Assembly (NCBI RefSeq): GCF_001423615.1
Contig: NZ_LMOU01000001.1
Coordinates: 1,266,882-1,330,881, forward strand
DNA: 64,000 bases
Reading direction: 5' to 3'
Source of the DNA: Microbacterium sp. Leaf159
GTDB taxonomy: Bacteria; Actinomycetota; Actinomycetes; Actinomycetales; Microbacteriaceae
Shown here: positions 16,748 through 27,207 of the stretch, piece by piece
Layout of the letters: each line of letters opens with the position of its first letter
Numbering within the stretch: the first letter of the stretch is position 1
Notes under the pieces: model-generated
Seen by the model: the letters and a program-made list of their open reading frames with translations, nothing else
What the model was told of the DNA's origin: nothing
Databases searched by the model: none
Translations under genes and position numbers: made by a program

Positions 16748-19235
16748 TGACGCTCTCGGATCCGAGCAACGCGACTGCCGCCGCACGGGCGTCCGCGGTG
16801 GTCGCCGCCTTCAGCACGGCCTCCGCCGCCGCTCGACACTGCGCTTCGGTGACGGCCTCGAGTGCTGCCGCCACACGACCCAGCGCCCGCGGCGTCATCG
16901 AGAGCGAGGTGACGCCGAGGCCCACGAGCACCGGCGCGAGAGTGGGATCCGCAGCGGCCTCGCCGCACACTCCGACCGGAAGATCCCACGTGCGACCGGC
17001 CGCACCCACCGCACCGATCAGGCGGAGGACGGCGGGCTGCCACGGATCGTTCAGCTCGCCGAGCTCGGCGAGCAGACGATCCGCCGCCAGCGTGTACTGG
17101 GCGAGGTCGTTGGTGCCGAGGCTGACGAAATCGACGACCTCGAGCATCTCCGAGGCGAGCAGCGCCGCCGAGGGCGTCTCGATCATGACGCCGACAGTCA
17201 TGAGCCCGACCGCACGAGCGCTCTCGGCGAAGGCACGAGCCTCGTCGACCGTGGCCACCATCGGAGCGATCACCTCGACGACCGCCGATTCCGCCTCAGC
17301 CGCCCGTGCCAGCGCGCGCAGCTGATCGTCGAGCAACGCGGGCGACCGTCGGGCGATACGGAGGCCGCGAACTCCCAGAGCGGGATTGTCCTCGTGATCC
17401 GCGTTCGCGAACGGCAGAGGTTTGTCGCTGCCCGCATCGAGCGTGCGCACGACGACCCGGCGACCGGAAAACGCTGCGAGGACACCGCGGTAGGCCGCCA
17501 CCTGTTCGTCGATGGACGGCGCATCGACCCGGTCGAGGAAGCAGAACTCGGTGCGGAAGAGCCCGATGCCCTCCGCGCCGGCGGCAGCAGCGGCCACCGC
17601 CTCCGCCGCTCCCCCGACGTTCGCGAGCAGACGGATGCGTTTCCCGTCGGCGAGCACGCCCTCCCCGTCGAAGGGCACCACGACCGATTCGGCCCTCGCC
17701 GCGTCGGCGCGCACCGGGTCAGGTTCGACCTCCGCGGTGCCGCGGTCGCCATCGACGAGCACGACGGCATCGGGCGCGATCCCCGTCGCTCCGGCCACTC
17801 CGACCACAGCCGGGATGCCCAGCGAGCGCGCGATGATCGCGGTGTGCGAGGTGGGACCGCCCTGCTCGGTCACCAACCCGACGCAGCTGCCGCCTTCGAG
17901 GGCGGCGGTGTCGGCCGGGGCGAGGTCGACGGCCACCAGCACGAACGGCTCCTCACGCTCAGGGACGCCCGGGACGTCGACCTCGAGGATCTCCGCGACG
18001 ATGCGATCACGGACGTCGCGGATGTCCGCCGCCCGCTCGGCCATCCGTCCGCCGAGTGCCGCGAGGCCCTGCTCGTGCGAGACCGCGGTCTCCCACACGG
18101 CCCGCGCCGCTGTGCGCCCCTTGATCCGGACGAGCGCCGAGGCCTCGGCCACGAGCTCCGGATCGGAGGCGAGCAGACGCGAGGCATCGAGGATCGCCCG
18201 TGCTTCCCCGGTCGCTGTCGACGTACGCGCACGGAGCTGGTCGGCCACCGCCACCGCAGCCCACTCGATCGCGGACACCTCGCTCTCGCGATCAGCCGGC
18301 GCGACGACCGCGCTCGCATCCGGCTCGTCGAGTGGCGCGGCGAGGATCACCGCCGGGGCCGCGACCCGTCCGCCGCTCACTCCCCTCCCGCGCAGCACGG
18401 TTCCCGCCGCGATCGGCGAGCGAGCCGGCGTCTCCGTCTCGACCGACGGCGTCGCCGCGGCCACCGGAGAGTCCGTGACCTCGGTCGTCCCCTCCCCGAA
18501 ACCGTCGTCGAAGAGAGCCGCGAGACGCTCGACGACACCCTCCGCGTCGGCTCCGGTCGCAGACAGCTCGACTGAGTCACCCTGTCGAGCGCCGAGGATC
18601 AGCAGTCGGGAGAGGCTCGCCGCGGCGGCGTCGGGTCCGTCCGGCAACTTGCGAAGTCGCACATCAGCTCCCGCCGATGTCTCGGCGATGAGCGCGGCCG
18701 GACGCGCATGGATGCCGAGCGGATTCCGCACGGCCACCACGCGCACGACGGCATCCGGGCGAGCGTGCGAGCCGTCATCGACGGGATCCGTCTCGACAGC
18801 CGGAGCACCGGCGTTCGCGTCGCCGAGCTGACCGGTCTTCGCGCCGAGGGCGGCCGAGGCCTCCTGCGCGACGACGTCGAGCGATCCGCCCGCCGCAGCC
18901 GACACCACCGCCGCGAGCAGTCCCTCCACGAAGGGCGCGGGCGCCAGGCGCACCGGCACGTCGCTCATCCGCAGCTCGAGCGCGAGTTCGGCGCTGAGCA
19001 CCGCAGACCCCAGGTCCATCAGCACGAGCACCCCGTCGCAGTCTGTCGCGAGTTCGTCGATCGCCGCGGCCACTGCGACCGCGTCCGTGCCGAGGACGGG
19101 TGCGCCGTCGGCATCCGATCCCGCACCGGCTGCGACCCGCACGCGCACTCCACCCCCCTGCACCATCTGCAAGGCGAGCTCCAGCGCCGCCTCCCCGAGT
19201 CGAGCACTGTGGGAGACGGCGACGATGCCGATCAT
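16731..19235 (-). CDS. dhaM: DhaM-HPr-Enzyme I fusion phosphotransferase
   Basis: The 834-residue protein combines three phosphotransferase modules. An EIIA-Dha (DhaM) domain occupies residues 1-135 with phosphorylatable His9 in VSHSARLGEAA. An HPr domain (about 160-250) has His176 in NPLGIHARPA. An Enzyme I region (about 270-834) has the phospho-histidine His464 in GGPTSHTAIIARS and Cys757 in GVCGEAA of the PEP-binding barrel. It would pass phosphate from PEP through its own domains to the ADP bound on DhaL. All four key residues are present. It is the last gene of dhaKLM, with the ATG overlapping the dhaL stop by one base. Fusion of DhaM with HPr and EI is known in several bacteria, so this is unusual rather than new. 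Confidence 0.9.
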   Translation of the reverse strand: MIGIVAVSHSARLGEAALELALQMVQGGGVRVRVAAGAGSDADGAPVLGTDAVAVAAAIDELATDCDGVLVLMDLGSAVLSAELALELRMSDVPVRLAPAPFVEGLLAAVVSAAAGGSLDVVAQEASAALGAKTGQLGDANAGAPAVETDPVDDGSHARPDAVVRVVAVRNPLGIHARPAALIAETSAGADVRLRKLPDGPDAAAASLSRLLILGARQGDSVELSATGADAEGVVERLAALFDDGFGEGTTEVTDSPVAAATPSVETETPARSPIAAGTVLRGRGVSGGRVAAPAVILAAPLDEPDASAVVAPADRESEVSAIEWAAVAVADQLRARTSTATGEARAILDASRLLASDPELVAEASALVRIKGRTAARAVWETAVSHEQGLAALGGRMAERAADIRDVRDRIVAEILEVDVPGVPEREEPFVLVAVDLAPADTAALEGGSCVGLVTEQGGPTSHTAIIARSLGIPAVVGVAGATGIAPDAVVLVDGDRGTAEVEPDPVRADAARAESVVVPFDGEGVLADGKRIRLLANVGGAAEAVAAAAAGAEGIGLFRTEFCFLDRVDAPSIDEQVAAYRGVLAAFSGRRVVVRTLDAGSDKPLPFANADHEDNPALGVRGLRIARRSPALLDDQLRALARAAEAESAVVEVIAPMVATVDEARAFAESARAVGLMTVGVMIETPSAALLASEMLEVVDFVSLGTNDLAQYTLAADRLLAELGELNDPWQPAVLRLIGAVGAAGRTWDLPVGVCGEAAADPTLAPVLVGLGVTSLSMTPRALGRVAAALEAVTEAQCRAAAEAVLKAATTADARAAAVALLGSESVSGSVD

Positions 19236-19875
19236 CAGGACGATTCCGCGGTGGCCCGGGCGAGTGTCTCGAACAGCAGCGTGGTCGATGCGGCGCCGGG
19301 GTCGAGATGACCGGCGCTGCGCTCACCCAGGTAGCTCGCACGTCCCTTGCGGGCGACGAGAGCCTCGGTGGCATCGCGACCGGATGCCGCGGCCTCCGCT
19401 GCGGCCGCCGTCGCCGCCCCGAGATCCGCTCCGCCGGCGATCGCCTCATCGAGCGCGTCGACCGCCGGAGCCATCGCGTCGAACATGGTCTTGTCCCCCG
19501 CTTCGGCCTTGCCGCGAGCGACGATCCCGTCGAGTCCTGCCCGCAGTGACGCGGCGAGCGCGGAGGAATCGAGCTCGGTGACCGGGCCCGCGGCCATCCC
19601 CATGCGCAGGAACAGCGTTCCGTACAGGGGACCGCTCGCGCCGCCGACGGAGCTCACCAGGGTCATGCCCACCGTCTTGAGCAGCTCGTCGACGGTGGCC
19701 GGCGCTCCTGCGTCGAGCTTCGCGACGACCGCCTCCATTCCTCTCGACATGTTCGCGCCGTGGTCGGCGTCGCCGATCGCCGAGTCGAGCTCGGTGAGCC
19801 ACTCGCGCTTCTCCGCGATCACGTCGCGGAAGCGATGGATCCAGTCGATGAGCACTGCCGTGTCGACGCCCGTCA

Positions 19876-19879
<4 letters not shown>
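19235..19879 (-). CDS. dhaL: Dihydroxyacetone kinase ADP-binding subunit DhaL
   Basis: This is a 214-residue all-helical kinase subunit that holds ADP and two Mg ions. The metal-binding signature is seen as [17 protein letters not shown] and the nucleotide loop as [15 protein letters not shown]. The [12 protein letters not shown] helix and the C-terminal [10 protein letters not shown] phosphate loop complete the family pattern. The ATG at 19879 overlaps the dhaK stop (ATGA); a second in-frame ATG follows immediately at 19876, so the exact start is uncertain by one codon. In the PTS-dependent system the bound ADP stays as a prosthetic group and is rephosphorylated by DhaM. It lies between dhaK and dhaM in the canonical order. 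Confidence 0.9.
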
Positions 19880-20868
<989 letters not shown>

Positions 20869-20902
20869 CGTTCGATCTCCCTTGATCTCTGCGGTGGCGA
20901 TC

Positions 20903-20940
20903 TTTCGCAATATTGGAAAGTTATTCGTCAATGTCGAATA
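20903..20940. promoter_or_regulatory. Paired palindromes between dhaK and its IclR regulator
   Basis: Two inverted repeats lie in the AT-rich part of this divergent region. TTTC and GAAA flank the perfect 8-mer CAATATTG (20908-20915). The perfect repeat TATTCG-N7-CGAATA spans 20922-20940. Their position, 35-72 bp from the dhaK start, suits binding by the adjacent IclR-type protein, although no site has been shown for it. Confidence 0.55.
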
Positions 20941-21025
20941 TGCTCGGGCGCAGTCGAGTTGTCAAGATCTACCTGGCGGCCGACGAGACCGCCCGGCTCG
21001 ACGTCGACCGGAGGGAGGAGCCGCT

Positions 21026-21793
21026 GTGATCCAGGCCATCGATCGCGCAGCCAAAGTGCTCGAACTGTTGCAGGGCGCGCGCCACCTCGGCATCACCGAT
21101 CTGGCTCTCGCGCTGAACCTCCCGCCGTCGACCGTGCACGGGATCGTCAAGTCCCTGCGCGAGCATGGACTGGTCGCGAAGGAGCGCGGAGGGCAGCGCT
21201 ACATGCTCGGCCCGACGCTGCTGCGCCTGAGCAACGTGTACCTCGACACCCTCGATGTCAGGGCGCGCGCCATGCGATGGACGCAGGAGCTCGCGCGCCG
21301 GACGAACCTGCCCGTGCGACTCGGGGCGCCGCACTTCCATGAGGTCCTCGTCATCCACCACGACCTGCGTCCGGACGACAGCCAGCAGATGCTCGAGACC
21401 GGCGTCGCCATCCCCGCTCATGCCTCCGCGATGGGGAAGGTCCTTCTCGCGCACGATCTCGGCTTCCAGCGCACCGTCTTCGAGCGCCCGCTGCCCAGCC
21501 TCACCGGAGACACCATCACCGACGTCGCACGTCTGATCCTGGAACTGCCGGTGATCGCCGAACGTGGCAGCGCCACCGAGGTCGACGAGGCTGTGCTCGG
21601 CGAGTCGTCGATCGCAGCGCCCGTGGCCGACTCCTCGAACGACATCGTCGCGGCGGTCGCCGTCGTGATGCCCACCTCTCACGCTCCCGCCTCGGATGCC
21701 GTGCTCCACGCGCTGCGAGAGACCGCGCGGAACATCTCGCGGGAGCTCGGCGCGACGTCGTGGCCGCCGCGCGTCGCTCCCGCAGACGACTGA
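21026..21793 (+). CDS. IclR-family regulator of the dha operon
   Basis: This is a 255-residue IclR-type protein. An N-terminal winged helix (residues about 1-65) shows IDRAAKVLELLQG and LNLPPSTVHGIVKSL. The effector-binding domain follows with GVAIPAHASAMGKVLLA and the terminal VPVADSSNDIVAAVAVV-like block. The GTG at 21026 is preceded by GGAGGGAGGAG, which decides it over upstream alternatives. It is divergent from dhaKLM and resembles GylR-type regulators that respond to glycerol phosphate or related trioses. Control of dhaKLM is likely by position. It ends 1 bp before the stop of the convergent GMC oxidoreductase gene, leaving no room for a separate terminator. Confidence 0.8.
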   Translation: MIQAIDRAAKVLELLQGARHLGITDLALALNLPPSTVHGIVKSLREHGLVAKERGGQRYMLGPTLLRLSNVYLDTLDVRARAMRWTQELARRTNLPVRLGAPHFHEVLVIHHDLRPDDSQQMLETGVAIPAHASAMGKVLLAHDLGFQRTVFERPLPSLTGDTITDVARLILELPVIAERGSATEVDEAVLGESSIAAPVADSSNDIVAAVAVVMPTSHAPASDAVLHALRETARNISRELGATSWPPRVAPADD

Positions 21794-21794
21794 C

Positions 21795-23327
21795 CTACTC
21801 GGCCAGCAGCAGATCCGCCGCGCGCTCGCCGATCATGATCGAGGGTGCGTTCGTGTTGGCGCTCGGCACGAACGGCATCACCGACGCGTCCGCGACCCGG
21901 AGCCCTGCGATGCCCCTGACCCGGAGCTGGGGGTCGACGACCGCGAGGTCATCGACGCCCATCCGGCACGTCCCGACCTGGTGGTGATAGGTCCCGACGG
22001 TCCGGCGGGCGAAATCGCGCAGCTCCTCGCGGGTCGTGACGCTCTCACCCGGGGCGAACTCGGACGCACGGAAGGGTGCGAACTCGTCGCGACCGCCGAT
22101 CGCCCTGACCAGCTCGATCGCGTCGACCATCGCCTCGAGATCCCTCTCGTCGGCGAACACGTTCGGATCGACGAGAGGCGCGACCGACGCATCGGCAGCC
22201 GCCAGCCGCACGCTGCCCCGCGAGTGGGGCCGGACGATTCCGGCCGCGATCGTGTAGCCCTGCGCCGGAGCGGCACCGCCGTCCGTCGGATACGGAACAT
22301 GGATGAACAGCGGCTGCAGATCTGGGGCGTCACCGGCGGCCACGACACTCGAGCGGGCATACAGCTGACTCTCGAGCAGGTTCCACTGCGGCGGGGCCAC
22401 CGGGTCGACGGCGTCGTACAGCACGCTGACGAGCAGGTGGTCATGGAGGTTCTCCCCCACGCCCGGGATGTCGGCGACGACCTCGATGCCCAGCTGCTCG
22501 AGATCGCCCCGCGATCCGATCCCCGAGCGCAGCAGCACGGCGGGCGAGCCGATCGCTCCGCCGGACAGCACGACCTCGCGCCGCGCCTTCGCGAGGTGAC
22601 GGACTCCGTCGACCTCGTACTCGACGCCGACCGCTCGGCCCTCCTCGACGACGATCCGGTCGACCAGCGCGTTCGCGGTCACCGCCAACGCCTCATGCCC
22701 CAGGATCGGTGCCACGAACGACTGCCAGGCCGATGCCCGCTTGCCGTCCTTGGTCGTCGTGTGGTTGAACCCCGCCCCGTCGAGGGTCTCCCGGTTGAAG
22801 TCCTCGGTGCGCGGGATGCCGCTCGCCACCGATGCTTCCACGAACGCCGCCGCGAGCGGATGCCGCTTGTCCGCAGGGATCCGCTCCACATGCAGCGGAC
22901 CACCGGCTCCGTGGAACTCGTCGGCGCCGTCGACATGATCCTCCGACCTGCGGAAGTACGGGAGCACGTCCTCCCAGGACCAGCCGCTCGCGCCCTGCGC
23001 CGCCCAGCCGTCATAGTCACGGCGATCACCGCGCATGTAGATCATGCCGTTCAGGGAGCTCGATCCGCCGAGCGTCTTGCCCCGCGGCCAGTAGAGGACC
23101 CGCCCGCCGAGCTGCTCCTGCGGTGTCGTCATGACCGCCCAGTCGTTCGGCGACATCAGCAGCCCCGGCCATCCCTGTGGCGAGTGGATGTTCGGATCGC
23201 TGTCGACGGAGCCCGCTTCGATCACGTGCACGCTGTGCCCCGCATCCACGAGTCGACGTGCGATCGCACTGCCTGCGGATCCCGCGCCGATCACGATGTA
23301 GTCGGCACCCTCTGTGAGCTCGGTCAT
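21795..23327 (-). CDS. GMC-family choline dehydrogenase-like oxidoreductase
   Basis: This is a 510-residue FAD enzyme. The FAD motif GAGSAGSA appears within the first 25 residues. GMC signature 1 is visible around WPRGKTLGGSSSLNGMIY and signature 2 as GAIGSPAVLLRSGIG. The C-terminal YHHQVGTCRMG contains the catalytic histidine. It is longer than the paralogue at 6625-8088 by an insertion-rich middle region and more typical of BetA-like alcohol dehydrogenases. The ATG at 23327 follows AGAGGAA; a GTG one codon earlier is also possible. A 17-bp palindrome sits just upstream, and an AraC-type gene follows the promoter region on the same strand side. Substrate unknown; an alcohol linked to the flanking pathways is plausible. 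Confidence 0.85.
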   Translation of the reverse strand: MTELTEGADYIVIGAGSAGSAIARRLVDAGHSVHVIEAGSVDSDPNIHSPQGWPGLLMSPNDWAVMTTPQEQLGGRVLYWPRGKTLGGSSSLNGMIYMRGDRRDYDGWAAQGASGWSWEDVLPYFRRSEDHVDGADEFHGAGGPLHVERIPADKRHPLAAAFVEASVASGIPRTEDFNRETLDGAGFNHTTTKDGKRASAWQSFVAPILGHEALAVTANALVDRIVVEEGRAVGVEYEVDGVRHLAKARREVVLSGGAIGSPAVLLRSGIGSRGDLEQLGIEVVADIPGVGENLHDHLLVSVLYDAVDPVAPPQWNLLESQLYARSSVVAAGDAPDLQPLFIHVPYPTDGGAAPAQGYTIAAGIVRPHSRGSVRLAAADASVAPLVDPNVFADERDLEAMVDAIELVRAIGGRDEFAPFRASEFAPGESVTTREELRDFARRTVGTYHHQVGTCRMGVDDLAVVDPQLRVRGIAGLRVADASVMPFVPSANTNAPSIMIGERAADLLLAE

Positions 23328-23348
23328 CACTCGTTCCTCTCTGAACGA

Positions 23349-23365
23349 CAGGCGGTCACCGCCTG
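23349..23365. promoter_or_regulatory. Perfect 17-bp palindrome upstream of GMC oxidoreductase
   Basis: CAGGCGGT, one central C, then ACCGCCTG. It lies 22-38 bp upstream of the start codon at 23327, inside the 173-bp gap between this gene and the AraC-type gene. It could be an operator or a 5' leader hairpin. AraC proteins normally bind direct repeats, so the adjacent regulator is not the obvious partner. Confidence 0.5.
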
Positions 23366-23500
23366 CTCTCAGACCAGGATCGCTCGCGTCGGGCGCTCCT
23401 GACCGGCCACCGGCGAACAGCGATATGCCGGATGCGCACGGATGTTCGTCCTCATGCGAAGCTCCCGCGCGCAGCGGAAGACGGCTCGGCCGGAGACGGC

Positions 23501-24505
23501 TCAGTGAGCGACGCTGAGCGTCTGCGCGCGGTACTCGCTGGGAGTGATGCCGAACCGGGTGCGGAACGCGCGGGTGAAGGCGGTCGCGTCCGTGAAGCCC
23601 CAGCGCGCGCCGATCGACGAGATCTGCTGTCCGCTCTGTGTCGGGTTGCTCAGGTCGCGCCGCGTGGCGTCGAGCCGGCGGTGCCTGATCCAGGCGCTGA
23701 CGGTGTCGTTCTTGCCCTCGAACAGCTTCTGCAGGTACCGCACCGAGATGTGGTGGGCGACCGCGATCTGCGTGACGGTGAGCTCCGCGTCGCCGAGATG
23801 CGCGGCGATGTACAGCTCGATCCGCGTGAGCAGTGCGCGGCGGCCGACCTCCTCGCCGCCGTCCAGCTCCAGTTCGAGCCGCTCGCCCAGTGCGGCGGTG
23901 AGCAGGTCGAGCACGGCGTCGGACAGCGGCATCCGATTCTGCAGCGTGCCGTTCTCGAGCGTCGTGTCATAGGCCCGCAGCATCGACGACGCGATCGCAC
24001 CGACGCCCTCGCGCCCCGAGAACCGCGAAGCCGTGAGTGCGCGCAGGCGTGCCCGATCGATGCGCAGCGTCTCGAGGGGGAACATCACCACGAGCATGCG
24101 GAAGGGCCCGTCGAAGTCGAGTGCGTACGGCCGCGTGGTGTCGTAGACGGCGAAGTCGCCGGGCATCAGGATCGCATCCCGGCCGTCCTGGCTGATCACG
24201 CTGCGCCCCTGCAGCTGCACGCCCAGCTTGATGTGGCCGGGGTCGTCTCGGGCGATCTCGGCCTTCGTCCGGCTCACCCGCACGGCAGACCCCGCGACGC
24301 TCGATACCGACAGCGGCCCCACGGGTTGAGCGACCAGCTTTCCTTCGAACCCCGACCGCACGGCACCGTCGGTCGACCAGGCGCGCAGCGGAACGAAGCT
24401 GCGGTTCACGGCATCGGTCCACATGTCGAACCGCTCGGCGGAGGGCACCGCACCGCAGTCGACGACGACTCTGCCGGCGACCGCCTCGGGTGTGCGATCG
24501 TCCAT
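23501..24505 (-). CDS. AraC-family transcriptional regulator
   Basis: This is a 334-residue regulator with an N-terminal AraC-binding-like domain (about 25-200, including LGVQLQGRSVISQDGRDAILMPGDFAVYD-type beta structure) and a C-terminal double helix-turn-helix (about 235-330). The latter shows ISVRYLQKLF in the first and IGARWGFTDATAFTRAFR in the second. This architecture is that of the FeaR/NahR-unrelated AraC group used for aromatic amine and aldehyde pathways. The ATG at 24505 was taken. The gene lies upstream of, and on the same strand as, the GMC oxidoreductase and is 63 bp from the paaR stop. A role in controlling the GMC gene is the simplest inference; a role in phenylethylamine or phenylacetaldehyde oxidation is also possible. 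Confidence 0.8.
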   Translation of the reverse strand: MDDRTPEAVAGRVVVDCGAVPSAERFDMWTDAVNRSFVPLRAWSTDGAVRSGFEGKLVAQPVGPLSVSSVAGSAVRVSRTKAEIARDDPGHIKLGVQLQGRSVISQDGRDAILMPGDFAVYDTTRPYALDFDGPFRMLVVMFPLETLRIDRARLRALTASRFSGREGVGAIASSMLRAYDTTLENGTLQNRMPLSDAVLDLLTAALGERLELELDGGEEVGRRALLTRIELYIAAHLGDAELTVTQIAVAHHISVRYLQKLFEGKNDTVSAWIRHRRLDATRRDLSNPTQSGQQISSIGARWGFTDATAFTRAFRTRFGITPSEYRAQTLSVAH

Positions 24506-24568
24506 TCGTCACTCCTCGCTTCATCGCGTGTCGGACAGCATACGCGCATCACCTCGGCGTGGAGGGGG

Positions 24569-25180
24569 TCAGCGCGACTGCAGACCGTCCAGGCTCACCC
24601 GCAGGATGTCTTCGCCCAGCTCGTCAGGATCGACCGGTCCACCGGGCCGATACCACTCGACGACCGAGTTGATCATGCCGAAGATCAGCCTGGTCGCGAC
24701 CGCGGCATCGACATCGTCGCGGATCAGCCCCTCGGTCTGAGCCTCGGTGACGATCGCGGTGACCCGCTGGTCGAACGCGCGGCGGCGCACGAGTGCAGCG
24801 GTCTCGACATCGCCGTTGCCCCGCACCCGCAGCAGCAGGGTCACCGACGGGAGCTTCTCGGTGAGCACGCGAACCGCCCCGCGGATGATGGATCGCAGCC
24901 GATCGGCGGCGAGCGGATGCCGTGCCGTCGCGTCGTCCACGACGGCCTCGAGAGCGTCGAGGGCGTCGGTCAGCGCGAGTTCGAGGATCGCCGACTTGGA
25001 TTCGAAGTGATGGTAGAGCGCGGACTTGGTGAGCCCGAGGGTGGCGCTGAGGTCGGCGACGCTGGTCGCGTCGTAGCCCTGCTCGTTGAACACCTTCACG
25101 GCGACCGCGAGCACCTGCTCGCGGTCGTAACCTGGCCGGCCGCGCTTCGGGGCCGGCGCGTCGAATCCGGGCTGCGCCAT
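24569..25180 (-). CDS. paaR: TetR-family repressor, PaaR-like
   Basis: This is a 203-residue TetR protein. The DNA-binding domain (about 20-65) includes FNEQGYDATSVADLSATLGLTKSALYHHF, with the recognition helix TKSALYHHF. The C-terminal ligand domain ends in VVEWYRPGGPVDPDELGEDILRVSLDGL. It is divergent from paaJFHZI, and a palindromic site lies in the 111-bp gap. In actinobacteria PaaR represses phenylacetate genes and is released by phenylacetyl-CoA. The arrangement and operator pattern here fit that. PaaX, the GntR-type regulator of enterobacteria, is absent. Whether the same protein binds the other two sites in the window is inferred from sequence similarity. Confidence 0.8.
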   Translation of the reverse strand: MAQPGFDAPAPKRGRPGYDREQVLAVAVKVFNEQGYDATSVADLSATLGLTKSALYHHFESKSAILELALTDALDALEAVVDDATARHPLAADRLRSIIRGAVRVLTEKLPSVTLLLRVRGNGDVETAALVRRRAFDQRVTAIVTEAQTEGLIRDDVDAAVATRLIFGMINSVVEWYRPGGPVDPDELGEDILRVSLDGLQSR

Positions 25181-25238
25181 GGGCCCAGTCTGTCATTCCC
25201 GATGAGTTGCCATTCGTCCGCCGATCTGAGATCGTATT

Positions 25239-25260
25239 CCTGACCGATCGGTCTGAAATT
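25239..25260. promoter_or_regulatory. Putative PaaR operator between paaR and paaJ
   Basis: The perfect core GACCGATCGGTC is at 25242-25253. Read as a 22-bp PaaR site starting CCTGACCG, it agrees with the consensus at 12 of 16 fixed positions, weaker than the other two sites. It is 58 bp from the paaR start and 31 bp from the paaJ start, so one site could control both directions. Confidence 0.6.
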
Positions 25261-25291
25261 ATCGCCAGCGTTGGTGATCGAGAGGATGACG

Positions 25292-26475
<1,184 letters not shown>

Positions 26476-26479
<4 letters not shown>

Positions 26480-27207
26480 CCCTGCACATCGACGAGCAGG
26501 ACGACCGAATCGTCGCCACACTCGACCGACCCGACAAGCGCAATGCCATCGACCAGGCGACGGTCGATGCGCTGCACGAGCTGTGCGCGATGCTCGAAGA
26601 GGCTCCGCGCACGCTGATCCTCACGGGGTCGGGCAGGGTCTTCGCCGCCGGTGCGGACATCGCCCAGCTGCGCGATCGCACCGCGGACGACGCCAGGCGC
26701 GGCATCAACGCGACGGTGTTCATCCGCATCCAGGAGCTCCCGATGCCGGTGATCGCGGCGATCGACGGGTACGCGCTCGGAGGCGGAGCCGAGCTCGCCT
26801 ACGCCGCAGACATCCGCATCGCGACGCCGTCGCTCCGCATCGGCAACCCCGAGACCGGGCTCGGCATCATCGCGGCGGCCGGTGCGACCTGGCGGCTTCC
26901 CGAGATCGTCGGCGACGCCCGCGCGAGCGAGCTGCTGCTCACCGGGCGAGCGCTCGATGCCGAGGAGGCGCTGCGCTGGGGGCTGGTCTCGTCTCTGCAT
27001 CCGGCCGAGGAACTGCTCGCCGCCGCGCACGGGATCGTCGACCGGATCGCGGCGAACGACCCTCTGGCGACGCAGTACACGAAGCGCGCGCTGCGCACCC
27101 CGCGCGCGCAGCATCCGGCGATCGAGCTCGAGCTGCAGGCCGAGCTCTTCGAGTCGCCAGAGAAACGCCGACGCATGACCGCGTTCCTGGAGAGGAAGAG
27201 CCGATGA
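26476..27207 (+). CDS. paaF: 2,3-dehydroadipyl-CoA hydratase (enoyl-CoA hydratase)
   Basis: This is a 243-residue crotonase-fold enzyme. The oxyanion loop is visible in FAAGADIAQL and DGYALGGGAELAYAADI, and the two catalytic acids are expected in the ETGLG segment (Glu in NPETGLGI) and the earlier helix. The GTG start at 26476 lies in a GTGA overlap with paaJ. The protein is slightly short for the family because the N terminus begins directly at the first strand. In the phenylacetate pathway PaaF hydrates 2,3-dehydroadipyl-CoA. The second crotonase of the pathway, paaG, is at 40241. The assignment between the two follows gene context and sequence pattern. Confidence 0.85.
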
